From contig NZ_LN889796.1 of NCBI RefSeq assembly GCF_900009145.1, positions 217,609 through 281,608 of the forward strand: a stretch of DNA of 64,000 nucleotides, in the 5' to 3' direction. The translations under genes were made by a program, and so were the position numbers. This document shows, one piece after another, positions 17,884 to 27,607 of the stretch. A model generated the notes under the pieces. It was not told the DNA's origin. It saw nothing but the letters and a program-made list of their open reading frames with translations, and made no database searches. This DNA comes from Planktothrix tepida PCC 9214. Its GTDB lineage: Bacteria > Cyanobacteriota > Cyanobacteriia > Cyanobacteriales > Microcoleaceae. Numbering within the stretch: the stretch's first letter is position 1; every line of letters begins with the position of its first letter.

Positions 17884-19812
17884 ATGAATCAACGTTCTAA
17901 TTCCCTAGTCTCTGTGCGGGACTTTTTCCAGCACTATCCTGAAGCGATTGCGGCGATAGTTTGCGCCATTTTGGTCTTCATGGGTTGGGTCTGCTTACAA
18001 TTCGGCTGGGTCGGATTTGCATTTTTAGTGTTACCCATTGCCTATGTAATTGGGGGTTATGAAAGTGCCAAAGATGGGTTAACAACCCTGCTTAAAGAAA
18101 AACAATTTGATGTCGATTTATTAATGATTGTTGCTGCTTTAGGAGCCGCTATTTTAGGAGTTTGGAAAAAAGATTATTTCTTAATGATTGATGGGGGAAT
18201 TTTAATCTTAATTTTTGCGATTAGTGGTGCCTTAGAAAGTATTGCAATGCAGCAAACAGAACGCAATATCCATAAATTGATGGAATTAACACCGGATACC
18301 GCTACCGTTATTGAGGATCAAAAAGAACAAAAAATCCCCATTAATAAATTAAAAATTGGAGATATTATTTTAGTAAAACCGGGAGAACGAATTCCCACCG
18401 ATGCTGTTATTATATCTGGAAATAGTACCCTTAATCAAGCACCCATTACCGGAGAATCTATTCCCGTTGATAAAACCGTTGGAGATGAAGTGTTTGCGGG
18501 AACTTTAAATGGAAATGGAGCACTACAATTAAAGGTTCATCAACCTCCTGAAAGCAGTTTAATTCAACGGGTGATTCAGTTAGTAGAACAAGCCCAAACC
18601 GATGCTCCTCCCTCTCAGCAATGGATGGAAAAATTTGAACGAAGTTATGCTAAAATTATTGTTTTAATGGGTCTAGCATTAGGAATTTTACCTCCTTTAT
18701 TCCTGGGATGGGATTGGGAAACCACGATTTATCGCGCCTTAATTTTTTTAGTTGTGGCTTCTCCCTGTGCCTTAATGGCTTCTATTATGCCCGCCTTATT
18801 ATCAGGAATTGCTACGGGGGCAAGACATGGAATTTTATTTAAAAATGGGGCGCAATTAGAAAAAATTGGACGAATAAAAGCCATCGCCTTTGATAAAACC
18901 GGAACCTTAACAACTGGAAAATTAACGGTTGTCGATATTATTCCAGTTACAGGGATTTTAGAAAGTGAATTATTGCAATTAGCAGTAGCAGTAGAATCCG
19001 TTTCAGAACATCCCATCGGACAAGCCATTGCTAAATTTGCCTTGGCAAAAAATATTCCTCGAATTACCGCCGTTAATGTCGCCACTCAAATCGGGGAAGG
19101 GATTATTGGAAAAGTGGATGATGACCAGATTTTTATCGGCAAATTAGAATGGATTGATCAACATAATATTGAAGTTAATCCTGAGTTAATAGAAATTAGT
19201 GATCATTTAGAAACCGATGGAAAAACAGTGGTTTGGATTGCTAAAAACCAGCAAACTTTAGGGTTAATTGCGGTAGCTGATACCGTGCGCTTAGAGGCAA
19301 AAACCTTAATTAAAAATTTGAAAAAATTTGGTATTGAACAAGTTGTTATGCTGACAGGAGATCATCAAAGAACCGCAGATAGTGTGGCAAAACAATTGAA
19401 TATTGATTTGGTTTATGCTAACTTATTACCAGAGGATAAATTAACCATTGTTCGACAATTAAAAACCCGTTATCAAGGGGTGGCAATGGTGGGAGATGGC
19501 ATTAATGATGCTCCAGCATTAGCCTTAGCAGATGTGGGCATTGCGATGGGGGGGGCGGGAAATGATGTAGCCTTAGAAACGGCCGATATTGTGTTAATGA
19601 CAGATCAATTGGGTAAAATATTAAAAGCGATTAAACTGGGTCGTCGGGCTAACCGTATTATTAAACAAAATATTGCCTTTGCACTTTCATTTATTGTAAT
19701 TTTATTAATTTCTAACTTTTTCGGTTCTATTAATATGCCAATTGGGGTGATTGGACATGAAGGATCAACGGTATTAGTCACATTAAGTGGTTTACGGTTA
19801 TTAAAAAGTTAA
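17884..19812 (+). CDS. coaT: P1B-4-type heavy-metal (Co/Zn) efflux ATPase
   Basis: About 642 residues. The metal-site motif in TM4 is SPCAL rather than CPC, and the last helix carries HEGST; these are the marks of P1B-4 (CoaT/CtpD-like) cobalt/zinc exporters. Also present are TGES (actuator), DKTGTLT (phosphorylated Asp), SEHPIG, MLTGD and GDGINDAPAL. No N-terminal CxxC metal-binding domain is visible, as usual for this subclass. A GTG immediately precedes the chosen ATG. It is divergent from znuA; exporter and importer share a 220-bp control region. Co versus Zn preference is not decided by sequence. Confidence 0.88.
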   Translation: MNQRSNSLVSVRDFFQHYPEAIAAIVCAILVFMGWVCLQFGWVGFAFLVLPIAYVIGGYESAKDGLTTLLKEKQFDVDLLMIVAALGAAILGVWKKDYFLMIDGGILILIFAISGALESIAMQQTERNIHKLMELTPDTATVIEDQKEQKIPINKLKIGDIILVKPGERIPTDAVIISGNSTLNQAPITGESIPVDKTVGDEVFAGTLNGNGALQLKVHQPPESSLIQRVIQLVEQAQTDAPPSQQWMEKFERSYAKIIVLMGLALGILPPLFLGWDWETTIYRALIFLVVASPCALMASIMPALLSGIATGARHGILFKNGAQLEKIGRIKAIAFDKTGTLTTGKLTVVDIIPVTGILESELLQLAVAVESVSEHPIGQAIAKFALAKNIPRITAVNVATQIGEGIIGKVDDDQIFIGKLEWIDQHNIEVNPELIEISDHLETDGKTVVWIAKNQQTLGLIAVADTVRLEAKTLIKNLKKFGIEQVVMLTGDHQRTADSVAKQLNIDLVYANLLPEDKLTIVRQLKTRYQGVAMVGDGINDAPALALADVGIAMGGAGNDVALETADIVLMTDQLGKILKAIKLGRRANRIIKQNIAFALSFIVILLISNFFGSINMPIGVIGHEGSTVLVTLSGLRLLKS

Positions 19813-19824
19813 TTCAGAAATCTT

Positions 19825-19857
19825 AGAAACCCGGTTTTTTGAAGAAACTGGGTTTCT
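19825..19857. terminator. Bidirectional terminator hairpin between convergent genes
   Basis: AGAAACCCGGTTT and AAACTGGGTTTCT pair across a short loop. This is the AGAAACCCGGTTTCT repeat used between the P1B ATPase and the convergent Uma2 gene, with T-rich tracts at the hairpin. Confidence 0.7.
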
Positions 19858-20530
19858 AAGAGGGATTTTGTAAATTAGAAATTTGTTGAGAAAACCAGAA
19901 TGCGGCGTTAAAATTATTGGTTTTTTCTAATTGTTCTAAGGTTAATTCTAATAAAGCAATGGGTAAACCGTTTAAAGCAATGGACGTGGTAATTTCCTGG
20001 TATTTACCATTGTCTTGTAAGCGAAACGCAATCACCCGTTTTCCGCGAATATCAATCACCCAATATTCAGGAATTCCTAATGCTGCATAAAGTTGTTTTT
20101 TCTCATCTAAATCCATCGCTAAAGTCGTATCTGAAATTTCCCCAACTAAATCAGGAACTCGCCACTTTTCTAAATTAATTCTGCGTAGTTCTCCTTCTTG
20201 CCATTTGGGAGAATTTTCACCAATATATAACACTTTATCCGGTGAAGCAGCCCGTTGGTTGGGTTTTTCGATCACACAACCACTAAAGGAATTTGCTAAT
20301 ACCCCAGGTTCCCGCGAAAACCAAACATAAAATAAAAAACTCAATAAATCGTTCACATTAGAGTGATTAATTCCTTCATTTCCCATATCAATCCACAAAT
20401 ATCCTTGATCAAAAGTAATATTAACGGTTTCTAAATAACGATTATTAACATAACTTAAATAATCTTCCCAAGTGGCAGGTTGCCATTGAGGAGTTTGAGC
20501 CAATTCAGGAATAGAAACTAGAGTTGTCAT
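19856..20530 (-). CDS. Uma2-family (DUF820) putative endonuclease
   Basis: 224 residues of the PD-(D/E)XK-like DUF820 family expanded in cyanobacteria. Features: WEDYLSYV near the N-terminus, SPDKVLYI (nuclease Asp), WRVPDLVGEISDTT and DLDEKKQLYAALGIPEYWVIDIRGKRVIAF (Glu and catalytic Lys region). Function is unproven for the family; it is classed as a nuclease from its fold, and many copies probably derive from mobile DNA. Single gene, sharing a terminator hairpin with the efflux ATPase. Confidence 0.85.
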   Translation of the reverse strand: MTTLVSIPELAQTPQWQPATWEDYLSYVNNRYLETVNITFDQGYLWIDMGNEGINHSNVNDLLSFLFYVWFSREPGVLANSFSGCVIEKPNQRAASPDKVLYIGENSPKWQEGELRRINLEKWRVPDLVGEISDTTLAMDLDEKKQLYAALGIPEYWVIDIRGKRVIAFRLQDNGKYQEITTSIALNGLPIALLELTLEQLEKTNNFNAAFWFSQQISNLQNPS

Positions 20531-20587
20531 GGTTTCATCCTAATTTTAAGAGAACGTATATTTTATTTTAACATTAAGTTGAGGAGT

Positions 20588-20612
20588 GGTGCGTACACTA
20601 GACTGACGCACC
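20588..20612. repeat. GGTGCGT hairpin repeat, copy 1
   Basis: GGTGCGT (20588-20594) pairs with ACGCACC (20606-20612), followed by CTAC. A related unit, GTGCGTTTGTCACTGACGCACC followed by CTAC with the run split here by a 22-base limit into GTGCGT...ACGCACC, lies near 61370. It sits just after the Tab2 gene. Confidence 0.55.
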
Positions 20613-20619
20613 CTACGGA

Positions 20620-21483
20620 TTAGAATTTTAGTTCTTGTAATAGCCAAAATCCGGCGAAGGATTCCGAATTGGGATCAGATTGAACGGCTAGAAAATGTAC
20701 ATTTTTTGCCTTTTCTTTGGTGAGTTCAAAATTTTTAGCTTCCTCTTGGGTTTTAGCATCGGGTAAATTAGCTAAAATCCAGCTTTCACTTTCCCCTGTT
20801 TCTAATAATAAACTCGGACGAGAACCGCTATCTAATCGTAAATATGCTAATTCTAATCCTGACATCCAAGCAGCTAAAGGAGTCGCCCTAGAGGAGTAAA
20901 TAATGAACCCTGGAATCAAGGTTTCTGGTGCTAAACCCACCATCGATAATCCGAAGGCTTCCCCAAAACTAATATCCCATTCTGACATATCAGAAAAAGC
21001 ACTAGCTTCTAAGGTTACAAATGCCCATTTATCCCCCCGCAAAGCATCAGGAAGGGGTTGAGGTTGAGATGGAACAAACTGAACGGAAGGATTAGCACCT
21101 TCTTGATAATTTTCTAAAGTCGGATACAATTTTTCCATCCGTTCCTGTAACCATTGATAAAGGGCATAGGTACGCCGACTCGCATAGGCAGGAATGGCTA
21201 ATTCTTTACAAGATTTGGAAATCATATTCGCCATGGGACGGCGGAAAAAGCGAATGCGAGAGGGGGAGGTAGGGGCTTGGGCGATCGCCGTTTCAAGTGC
21301 TTCTTTTAACCAAATTGAGTTAACTTGGTTACTGGGACAAAACTGGGTGTAGCGAAACATGGTTTCAGCGCGATCTTCAATATTGACCGGGGTTTCACAG
21401 ATTAAGACTTCCCAAACTTTTTTACCTTCTTCGTCCCGCAGGGGGCGACTATAAAAATCGAGTTCCCAAATAGTTGATTTCAT
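20620..21483 (-). CDS. Tab2/Atab2-family RNA-binding protein
   Basis: 287 residues, DUF1092. Begins WELDFYSRPLRDEEGKKVWE and continues with FRYTQFCPSNQVNS, then the conserved RFFRRPM and YALYQWLQER; ends GFWLLQELKF. Arabidopsis ATAB2 and Chlamydomonas Tab2 bind the psaB mRNA 5' region and promote translation of photosystem I reaction-centre proteins. The cyanobacterial homologue probably supports PSI biogenesis. Single gene, normal length. Confidence 0.92.
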   Translation of the reverse strand: MKSTIWELDFYSRPLRDEEGKKVWEVLICETPVNIEDRAETMFRYTQFCPSNQVNSIWLKEALETAIAQAPTSPSRIRFFRRPMANMISKSCKELAIPAYASRRTYALYQWLQERMEKLYPTLENYQEGANPSVQFVPSQPQPLPDALRGDKWAFVTLEASAFSDMSEWDISFGEAFGLSMVGLAPETLIPGFIIYSSRATPLAAWMSGLELAYLRLDSGSRPSLLLETGESESWILANLPDAKTQEEAKNFELTKEKAKNVHFLAVQSDPNSESFAGFWLLQELKF

Positions 21484-21616
21484 TGATGGTTAGATTCTGC
21501 TGCATAAGTTTACCCTGTTGTTAATGCTAGAGTGATTCGGTTGTTGTGATCAATGCTTCCGGGTATCCAAGCTCAAAATTAAGATAGGGTCAACGCGGAC
21601 ACACCCTACCCCTGTT

Positions 21617-22876
21617 TTAATTCATCATTTGTTTAAAAAATGCGATCGCATCTTTTAACGCCACAATAAACGCATCAATTTCGGCTTTTGTATTGTAGAA
21701 ATACAAACTCGCTCTGGCGGTAGCATTAACCCCTAAATAACGATGTAAAGGTTGGGTACAATGATGTCCTGAACGAATGGCAACCCCCGCATCATCTAAC
21801 ATGGTTGATAAATCATTGGCATGAATTCCATCCACACTAAAAGACGCTAAGGCGGCTCTTCCTTCTCCCTGAGTATTGGGGAGGGGGCCATAGAGTTTTA
21901 ACTCAGGAATTTCTCGCAATCTTTCATACAAATAAGCCGTTAATTCATGTTCATAATCAGCGATTTTATCCATGCCAATTGACATTAAATAATCAATAGC
22001 AGCCCCTAAAGCGATCGCTTCTCCAATGGCTGGAGTTCCAGCTTCAAATTTATGGGGTAATTCTCCGACGGTAAAATGATCTAAATACACCTCAGCAATC
22101 ATTTCTCCCCCTCCAAAAAAGGGTGGCATGGCTTCTAATACTTCTAATTTGCCGTATAAAAAGCCTATCCCCGTTGGAGCACACATTTTATGACCGGATG
22201 CCACTAACCAATCACAATCAATTTTCTGCACGTCTAAGGGGGTATGGGGCGCACTTTGGCAACCATCAATTAATACTTTTGCACCGTATTCATGGGCAAT
22301 TTGAGTAATTTCTTCAATGGGATTAATGCAACCTAAAGTATTAGAAATATGCACAACAGACACTAATTTTGTTCGGTCTGAGATTAAGGTTTTAAACTGT
22401 TCTAAGTCGAATTCTTGAGTTTCTGTTAATTCCACAAATTTGATCACAGCCCCGGTTTTTTGGGCAACCATTTGCCAAGGAACTAAATTACTATGATGTT
22501 CCATGACGCTGAGAATAATTTCATCCCCGGCTTGTAAGGTATTTAAACCCCAAGAATAGGCAACTAAATTAATGGCTTCACTGGCATTGCGGGTATAGAC
22601 AATTTCTTGATAGGATTTAGCATTAATAAATTGAGCAACTTTAACCCGTGCAGCTTCATAGGCATCCGTTGCTTTTGCACTTAAGACATGAACTCCCCGA
22701 TGCACATTAGAATTATAATTTTGATAATACTCTTGAATAGCATTTAAGACCGCTAAGGGTTTTTGAGATGTAGCGGCATTATCTAAATAAACTAAGGGTT
22801 GACCGTTGATTTCCTGATGCAAAATTGGGAAATCTTGACGAACAATTTCAGCAAGTGTTTTTTCTTGAGTTAGCAT
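21617..22876 (-). CDS. sufS: Cysteine desulfurase SufS
   Basis: 419 residues, class V aminotransferase fold. The PLP lysine is in [13 protein letters not shown] and the active cysteine in [14 protein letters not shown], the SufS (group II) arrangement. N-terminal [20 protein letters not shown] is typical. It makes persulfide from cysteine for iron-sulfur assembly on SufBCD. Last gene of sufBCDS, about 90 bp after sufD. No SufE-like gene is present here. Confidence 0.97.
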   Translation of the reverse strand: MLTQEKTLAEIVRQDFPILHQEINGQPLVYLDNAATSQKPLAVLNAIQEYYQNYNSNVHRGVHVLSAKATDAYEAARVKVAQFINAKSYQEIVYTRNASEAINLVAYSWGLNTLQAGDEIILSVMEHHSNLVPWQMVAQKTGAVIKFVELTETQEFDLEQFKTLISDRTKLVSVVHISNTLGCINPIEEITQIAHEYGAKVLIDGCQSAPHTPLDVQKIDCDWLVASGHKMCAPTGIGFLYGKLEVLEAMPPFFGGGEMIAEVYLDHFTVGELPHKFEAGTPAIGEAIALGAAIDYLMSIGMDKIADYEHELTAYLYERLREIPELKLYGPLPNTQGEGRAALASFSVDGIHANDLSTMLDDAGVAIRSGHHCTQPLHRYLGVNATARASLYFYNTKAEIDAFIVALKDAIAFFKQMMN

Positions 22877-22914
22877 TATTTTGAAGATCCTTAAATTTAA
22901 TTTTAGGCTCCTAT

Positions 22915-22962
22915 AGAAACCAGGTTTCTGAACTAAAAATTTTGATGAGAAACCCGGTTTTT
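22915..22962. repeat. Paired AGAAACCCGG palindromes between sufS and sufD
   Basis: AGAAACCAGGTTTCT at 22915-22929 and AGAAACCCGGTTTTT at 22948-22962. They lie inside the suf operon, so they could attenuate sufS relative to sufBCD. Confidence 0.8.
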
Positions 22963-22966
22963 GGAG

Positions 22967-24346
22967 TTAACTAAACTCAGTGCGACAAGAAACGCAACGG
23001 GATAAGACCTGTTTTAACGTTTCGGATGGTAATTTGCCTAGAATTTCTGCCGCGAAAGCATCAATTAACAGATGACGACTCATCAGTTCACTTAACCCCC
23101 GACTGCGTAAATAGAAGACTTCATCTTCTTCTAATTGACTGACGGTTGCACCATGGGAACATTTGACATTATCTGCCACAATTTCTAACTGAGGTTTGGT
23201 GTCTATTCTTCCTTTTGAAGATAGCAATAAATTCCGACTCAGTTGATTAGCATTGGTGAACTGTGCCGTTTGTGGCACAAAGACTTTACCATTAAAAACG
23301 CCATGTGCTTTGTGATCTATAATACATTTATGGACTTGATTAAATGTCCCATGTTGATGATTAAGCATCATGGCACTGTGGGTATCAGCCAACTGTTCAC
23401 TGCCAATTAATGTTAATCCGTTGAGCGTCGTTTCCGTTGCTTCTCCCCGTTGATAAATCTCTAAATTATGGCGGGATAGTTTAGCACCTAAACTCACAGC
23501 ATGGCAAGTATAGCGACTATTTCGACCTTGGAAAACAACATTTTTACCAATATGAAATGCTGTGCCTGCTCCCCGTTGTAGCCTTGTATGGTTGACTTCG
23601 GCATTTTCTTCGAGGTAAATTTCAGTTACGGCATTGGTAAAATAGGGTTGAACTTTTACCTGATCAGAACATCCGAATACTTCGGCGGTTGCATAATGTT
23701 CAATAACAGTAGATGAACTTCCTGTTTCTGCTACAATTAATGCTCTGGGTTGATTGATCACCGGGCGGTTATCCGGTAAGGCGATGAATAATAAATGAAT
23801 CGGGGTTTCAATTGTTTTATTCTTTTCAACCCAAACAACAGCAACATCCTTAAACCCAGTGGTATTAAGAGTAGCAAAAACGTCTTGGTTTCCTTGTTGT
23901 TGGCTGAGATAATGGGGAAGATTTTCTTGTAATTTTTCAGGAAGTTGTGCTAAATTTCCAATAAAAACCCCGTCGGGAATGTCTTGAAGATCGGAAAGAT
24001 GGGGAGCATAAATCCCATTAATAAAGACAATCCGTTTGTGTTCGGCTTCCGGTACAATTAAAGAGGCGATCGCTTCGGGTTGTAATTGAACAAAAGGAGC
24101 GACTTGAAATTGATATTCTAATAACGAAGATAAATCGGTAAACCGCCATTCTTCATCTTGTCTGGTAGGGATTTCTAATTCTTTAACCCAAGTTAAGGCA
24201 TGATCCCGAATATTTTGCAATTGAAGGGTAACTTCCGATGCCAAGGAGCTTTGAAGAGACGGTTGAGAGACTTCGCTTTGAATTTGTTCTAACAGATGGT
24301 TTAAATAGGACACTTCCTGTTTTTCTGTGATTGTACTATTGTTCAT
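22967..24346 (-). CDS. sufD: Fe-S cluster assembly protein SufD
   Basis: 459 residues. SufD scaffold with N-terminal helical region (PTRQDEEWRFTDLSSLL) and the beta-helix core (VSLGAKLSRHNLEIYQRGE, DTHSAMMLNHQHGTFNQVHKCI). The late segment DNVKCSHGATVSQLEEDEVFYLRSRGLS carries the conserved Cys-His. Forms SufBC2D with SufB and SufC. Its start overlaps the sufC stop by one base, so translation is coupled. Confidence 0.96.
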   Translation of the reverse strand: MNNSTITEKQEVSYLNHLLEQIQSEVSQPSLQSSLASEVTLQLQNIRDHALTWVKELEIPTRQDEEWRFTDLSSLLEYQFQVAPFVQLQPEAIASLIVPEAEHKRIVFINGIYAPHLSDLQDIPDGVFIGNLAQLPEKLQENLPHYLSQQQGNQDVFATLNTTGFKDVAVVWVEKNKTIETPIHLLFIALPDNRPVINQPRALIVAETGSSSTVIEHYATAEVFGCSDQVKVQPYFTNAVTEIYLEENAEVNHTRLQRGAGTAFHIGKNVVFQGRNSRYTCHAVSLGAKLSRHNLEIYQRGEATETTLNGLTLIGSEQLADTHSAMMLNHQHGTFNQVHKCIIDHKAHGVFNGKVFVPQTAQFTNANQLSRNLLLSSKGRIDTKPQLEIVADNVKCSHGATVSQLEEDEVFYLRSRGLSELMSRHLLIDAFAAEILGKLPSETLKQVLSRCVSCRTEFS

Positions 24347-25128
24347 TAAACCCCCACCATTGCCGAAGCAACAACATCATCATAGCCTTTTTCTTCCAGT
24401 TCTAAGGCGAGTTCTTTTGTCCCCGTTTTAATAATGCGTCCATCGGACACAACATGAACATAATCCGGCACAATATAATCGAGTAACCGTTGATAATGGG
24501 TAATCACTAACAAGGCGTTATTTTCGTTGGCTAACTGATTAACACCATTGGCAACAATTCGCAACGCATCAATATCTAAACCCGAATCTGTTTCATCTAA
24601 AACGGCTAATTTGGGTTCTAATAACGCCATTTGTAAAATTTCATTGCGTTTTTTCTCTCCCCCAGAGAATCCTTCATTAACGCTGCGTTCTAAAAATTCA
24701 TCGCGCATTTTAACAATGTCTAATTTTTCCCGCACTAATTCATCAAAATCAAAGGCATCTAATTCTTCTAATCCTTTATATTTTTGATGAGCATTATAAG
24801 CAACTCTCAGAAAGTCTAAATTACTCACTCCCGGAATTTCAATGGGATATTGAAACGCCAAGAAAATTCCGGCTAAGGCGCGTTCTTCAGGTTCTAATTC
24901 TAATAAATTTTGACCTAAAAAGGTAATTTCCCCTCCAGTGACTTCGTAGCTCGGATGTCCGCTTAAAACTTTAGAAAAGGTACTTTTCCCTGAACCATTT
25001 AAACCCATAATAGCGTGGATTTCTCCGGCTTTGATTTCTAAATTAAACCCCTTAAGGATTTGTTTGTCGTCAATATTAGCCGTTAAATTTTTAACGGATA
25101 GAATAATTTCACTGTTCTCTTTAATCAT
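24346..25128 (-). CDS. sufC: Fe-S cluster assembly ATPase SufC
   Basis: 260 residues, soluble ABC-type ATPase. Walker [10 protein letters not shown] near residue 43, the Q-loop [12 protein letters not shown], signature [11 protein letters not shown] (SufC type), Walker [13 protein letters not shown] and H-loop VITHYQ. It powers the conformational change of the SufBCD scaffold. About 150 bp separate it from sufB, occupied by a nested-palindrome repeat. Confidence 0.97.
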   Translation of the reverse strand: MIKENSEIILSVKNLTANIDDKQILKGFNLEIKAGEIHAIMGLNGSGKSTFSKVLSGHPSYEVTGGEITFLGQNLLELEPEERALAGIFLAFQYPIEIPGVSNLDFLRVAYNAHQKYKGLEELDAFDFDELVREKLDIVKMRDEFLERSVNEGFSGGEKKRNEILQMALLEPKLAVLDETDSGLDIDALRIVANGVNQLANENNALLVITHYQRLLDYIVPDYVHVVSDGRIIKTGTKELALELEEKGYDDVVASAMVGV

Positions 25129-25162
25129 GGTTGTCCGTTGTGAGATTTTTTCTAGTTTTCTA

Positions 25163-25268
25163 GTTCCCTGGTTCTACCAGGGAATGTAGTCGGGAGGCTC
25201 CGCCTCCTTTTTTACTAGAGGCAGAGCCTCTATTTCTCATTTCTAGGTAGAACCTAGAAACGAGGGGG
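25163..25268. repeat. Nested-palindrome interspersed repeat, copy 2
   Basis: Same module order as 8834-8948: GTTCCCTGG/CCAGGGAAT, then GGAGGCTCCGCCTCC and AGAGGCAGAGCCTCT, then TTTCTAGGTAGAACCTAGAA and CGAGGGGG. Located between sufB and sufC inside the operon. Confidence 0.8.
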
Positions 25269-25281
25269 GGTCGGGGAATGA

Positions 25282-26718
25282 TTAACCAACGGTTCCTTCT
25301 AATTTCAAGCTCAATAATTTATCGGCTTCAACGGCAAATTCCATCGGCAATTTATTGAACACATCTTTGCAGAAACCGCTAATCATCATGGAGACAGCAT
25401 CTTCAGCAGAAATTCCCCGTTGTGCAAAATAGAAAAGCTGGTCTTCTCCAATTTTAGACGTAGAGGCTTCATGCTCGACTTTAGCGCTATTATTTTCCAC
25501 TTGAATATAGGGAAACGTATTCGCCTGGGCTCGATCTCCGATTAACATAGAATCACATTGAGAATAATTTCTCGCGCCTTCGGCTTTCGGCCCCATTTTC
25601 ACTAACCCGCGATAACTATTAGCGGATTTTCCAGCAGAAATTCCTTTAGAAATAATCGTGCTGCGGGTATTTTTCCCAATATGGATCATTTTGGTTCCGG
25701 TGTCCGCTTGTTGTTTATTATTCGTCAGCGCAACGGAATAAAATTCACCCACTGAATTATCCCCAGCTAACACACAACTGGGATATTTCCAAGTAATAGC
25801 AGACCCCGTTTCTACCTGTGTCCAAGAAATCTTAGAATTCACTCCTTTGCATAATCCCCGTTTGGTGACAAAGTTGTAAATTCCGCCTTTGCCTTCTTCA
25901 TCTCCAGCGTACCAATTTTGCACCGTAGAATATTTAATTTCCGCATTATCTAACGCGACTAATTCTACAACGGCGGCGTGCAGTTGATTGGTATCAAACA
26001 TGGGGGCGGTACAGCCTTCTAAATAGGTGACAGAACTTTCTTCTTCTGCAATAATTAAAGTCCGTTCAAACTGTCCAGAATCACCGTTATTAATCCGAAA
26101 ATAGGTAGACAAATCCATCGGACATTGGACACCTTTGGGAATATAAACAAATGATCCATCACTAAAAACGGCAGAATTCAATGCAGCAAAGAAATTATCG
26201 CCAACGGGAACGACACTTCCTAAATATTTTTCCACCAGTTCAGGATGTTCCTTAACGGCTTCGGAAATGGAACAGAAAATTACCCCGTCTTCAGCTAATT
26301 TTTCTTTAAAAGTTGTGGCAATGGAAACACTATCAAAAACCGCATCAACGGCTACATTAGAAAGACGCTTCTGTTCGCTTAAAGGAATACCTAATTTCTC
26401 AAAGGTTTCTAATAAAGTGGGGTCAACTTCTTCTAAACTTGCTTTTTTGTTTTCAACTTTGGGAGCGGAATAGTAGATAATAGATTGATAGTCAATGGGC
26501 GGATAGTTGACGTGGGGCCAAGTGGGTTCTGCCATCTTCAGCCATTGTCGATAGGCTCGTAGACGGAAGTTAAGCATAAATTCCGGTTCATTTTTTTTAG
26601 CCGAAATCAGGCGGACAACATCCTCACTGAGTCCACGGGGAATGGTGTCTGACTCAATATCGGTAACAAAACCGTATTTATACGGCTGGTTGACTAGGGT
26701 TTTAACGGAAGCACTCAT
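25282..26718 (-). CDS. sufB: Fe-S cluster assembly scaffold SufB
   Basis: 478 residues, full length. N-terminus includes [20 protein letters not shown]; the beta-helix core holds [18 protein letters not shown], then [20 protein letters not shown] and the late [20 protein letters not shown] with the conserved cysteine. SufB carries the nascent cluster. First gene of the operon, divergent from sufR across 154 bp that hold two SufR-type palindromes. Confidence 0.97.
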   Translation of the reverse strand: MSASVKTLVNQPYKYGFVTDIESDTIPRGLSEDVVRLISAKKNEPEFMLNFRLRAYRQWLKMAEPTWPHVNYPPIDYQSIIYYSAPKVENKKASLEEVDPTLLETFEKLGIPLSEQKRLSNVAVDAVFDSVSIATTFKEKLAEDGVIFCSISEAVKEHPELVEKYLGSVVPVGDNFFAALNSAVFSDGSFVYIPKGVQCPMDLSTYFRINNGDSGQFERTLIIAEEESSVTYLEGCTAPMFDTNQLHAAVVELVALDNAEIKYSTVQNWYAGDEEGKGGIYNFVTKRGLCKGVNSKISWTQVETGSAITWKYPSCVLAGDNSVGEFYSVALTNNKQQADTGTKMIHIGKNTRSTIISKGISAGKSANSYRGLVKMGPKAEGARNYSQCDSMLIGDRAQANTFPYIQVENNSAKVEHEASTSKIGEDQLFYFAQRGISAEDAVSMMISGFCKDVFNKLPMEFAVEADKLLSLKLEGTVG

Positions 26719-26777
26719 AACCTTAAATTTAGTGTTCGATAGTTCTCAAAGGATGGCAGACGGGTGGTAGGCTGTTG

Positions 26778-26805
26778 ACTTAAGCAACAGATTTGTTACT
26801 TAAGT
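26778..26805. promoter_or_regulatory. SufR operator 1 (long palindrome)
   Basis: ACTTAAGCAAC, six bases, then GTTACTTAAGT: 10 of 11 arm positions pair. The core is CAAC-N6-GTTA, close to the CAAC-N6-GTTG SufR site described in Synechocystis. It lies ~60 bp upstream of sufB and ~70 bp upstream of sufR. Confidence 0.8.
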
Positions 26806-26824
26806 CTATTTTAAGCTACATTAA

Positions 26825-26838
26825 CAACAAGTGCATTG
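26825..26838. promoter_or_regulatory. SufR operator 2
   Basis: CAAC-N6-ATTG, one mismatch from CAAC-N6-GTTG, closer to sufR than operator 1. Two sites in the shared region fit SufR control of both directions. Confidence 0.6.
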
Positions 26839-26872
26839 TCAAAGTCCAAATTTATAAATTTTTGTTAAGACG

Positions 26873-27601
26873 ATGGCCACCACTCAGCAGCAGTCCACAA
26901 AACACGATATTCTGCAACTCCTTCTCAAACAGGGACAGGCGACGGCCCAGGAGTTAGCGGAAACCCTTGAGATTAGTCCCCAAGCCATTCGTCGTCATCT
27001 CAAAGATTTGGAACTGGAGGGGTTAATTGCCTATAACTCGGTTCAGGTGGGGATGGGGCGACCTCAGCACGTTTATGAATTGACGACTCAAGGACGGGAA
27101 CGTTTTCCGAACCGTTATGATGAGTTTGCGATTTCCTTTTTGGATACTTTAGCGCAAACCGTCGGACATGAACAGGTTAGTCAAATTTTACAGAAACAAT
27201 GGCAGCGTAAAGCTATTGAATATCGACAAAAAGTTGGGAAGGGTTCGCTCAAAGAACGAGTGGAAAAATTAGTGGAATTGCGGAAAGCCGAAGGATATAT
27301 GGCGGAGTGGTATTTGGTGGAGTCAGAACAACTGGATACTCCGCGAGAACGTTATATTTTAACGGAACATAATTGTGCCATTTCTAATGTGGCGGAATCA
27401 TTTCCCAGTGTTTGTGGTCATGAATTAGAAATGTTTGGGGCAATTTTAGAAGATTGTACCGTAGAAAGAACCCATTGGATTGTGAATGGGGAACATCGGT
27501 GTGGGTATTTAATTATAGGAGAGAACAGGGAACAGGGAACAGGGAACAGGGAGGAAAAGACAGACATAATATCTGGTTTTCTGCAACAATCTTTGTCCTA
27601 A
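26873..27601 (+). CDS. sufR: Iron-sulfur cluster biosynthesis repressor SufR
   Basis: 242 residues. N-terminal DeoR-like winged helix (QATAQELAETLEISPQAIRR), then the Fe-S binding part with the conserved cysteines in ILTEHNCAISNVAESFPSVCGHELEMF, ILEDCTVER and EHRCGYL. SufR is a cluster-bearing homodimeric repressor of sufBCDS. The natural C-terminus should end near RCGYLII; the extra tail ENREQGTGNREE comes from a GGGAACA heptamer array inside the gene and is followed by ~14 residues of read-through. Function is probably retained because all cysteines precede the insertion. Confidence 0.95.
   Translation: MATTQQQSTKHDILQLLLKQGQATAQELAETLEISPQAIRRHLKDLELEGLIAYNSVQVGMGRPQHVYELTTQGRERFPNRYDEFAISFLDTLAQTVGHEQVSQILQKQWQRKAIEYRQKVGKGSLKERVEKLVELRKAEGYMAEWYLVESEQLDTPRERYILTEHNCAISNVAESFPSVCGHELEMFGAILEDCTVERTHWIVNGEHRCGYLIIGENREQGTGNREEKTDIISGFLQQSLS
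27522..27553. repeat. GGGAACA heptamer array inside the sufR 3' end
   Basis: About four tandem GGGAACA units. In this frame they encode REQGTGN-type heptapeptides. Confidence 0.9.
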
Positions 27602-27607
27602 CCCTAC

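Noticed and set aside
24548-24787. Antisense frames within the suf operon (also 22123-22308, 26267-26473)
   Set aside because: Low-complexity antisense shadows of sufB, sufC and sufS.
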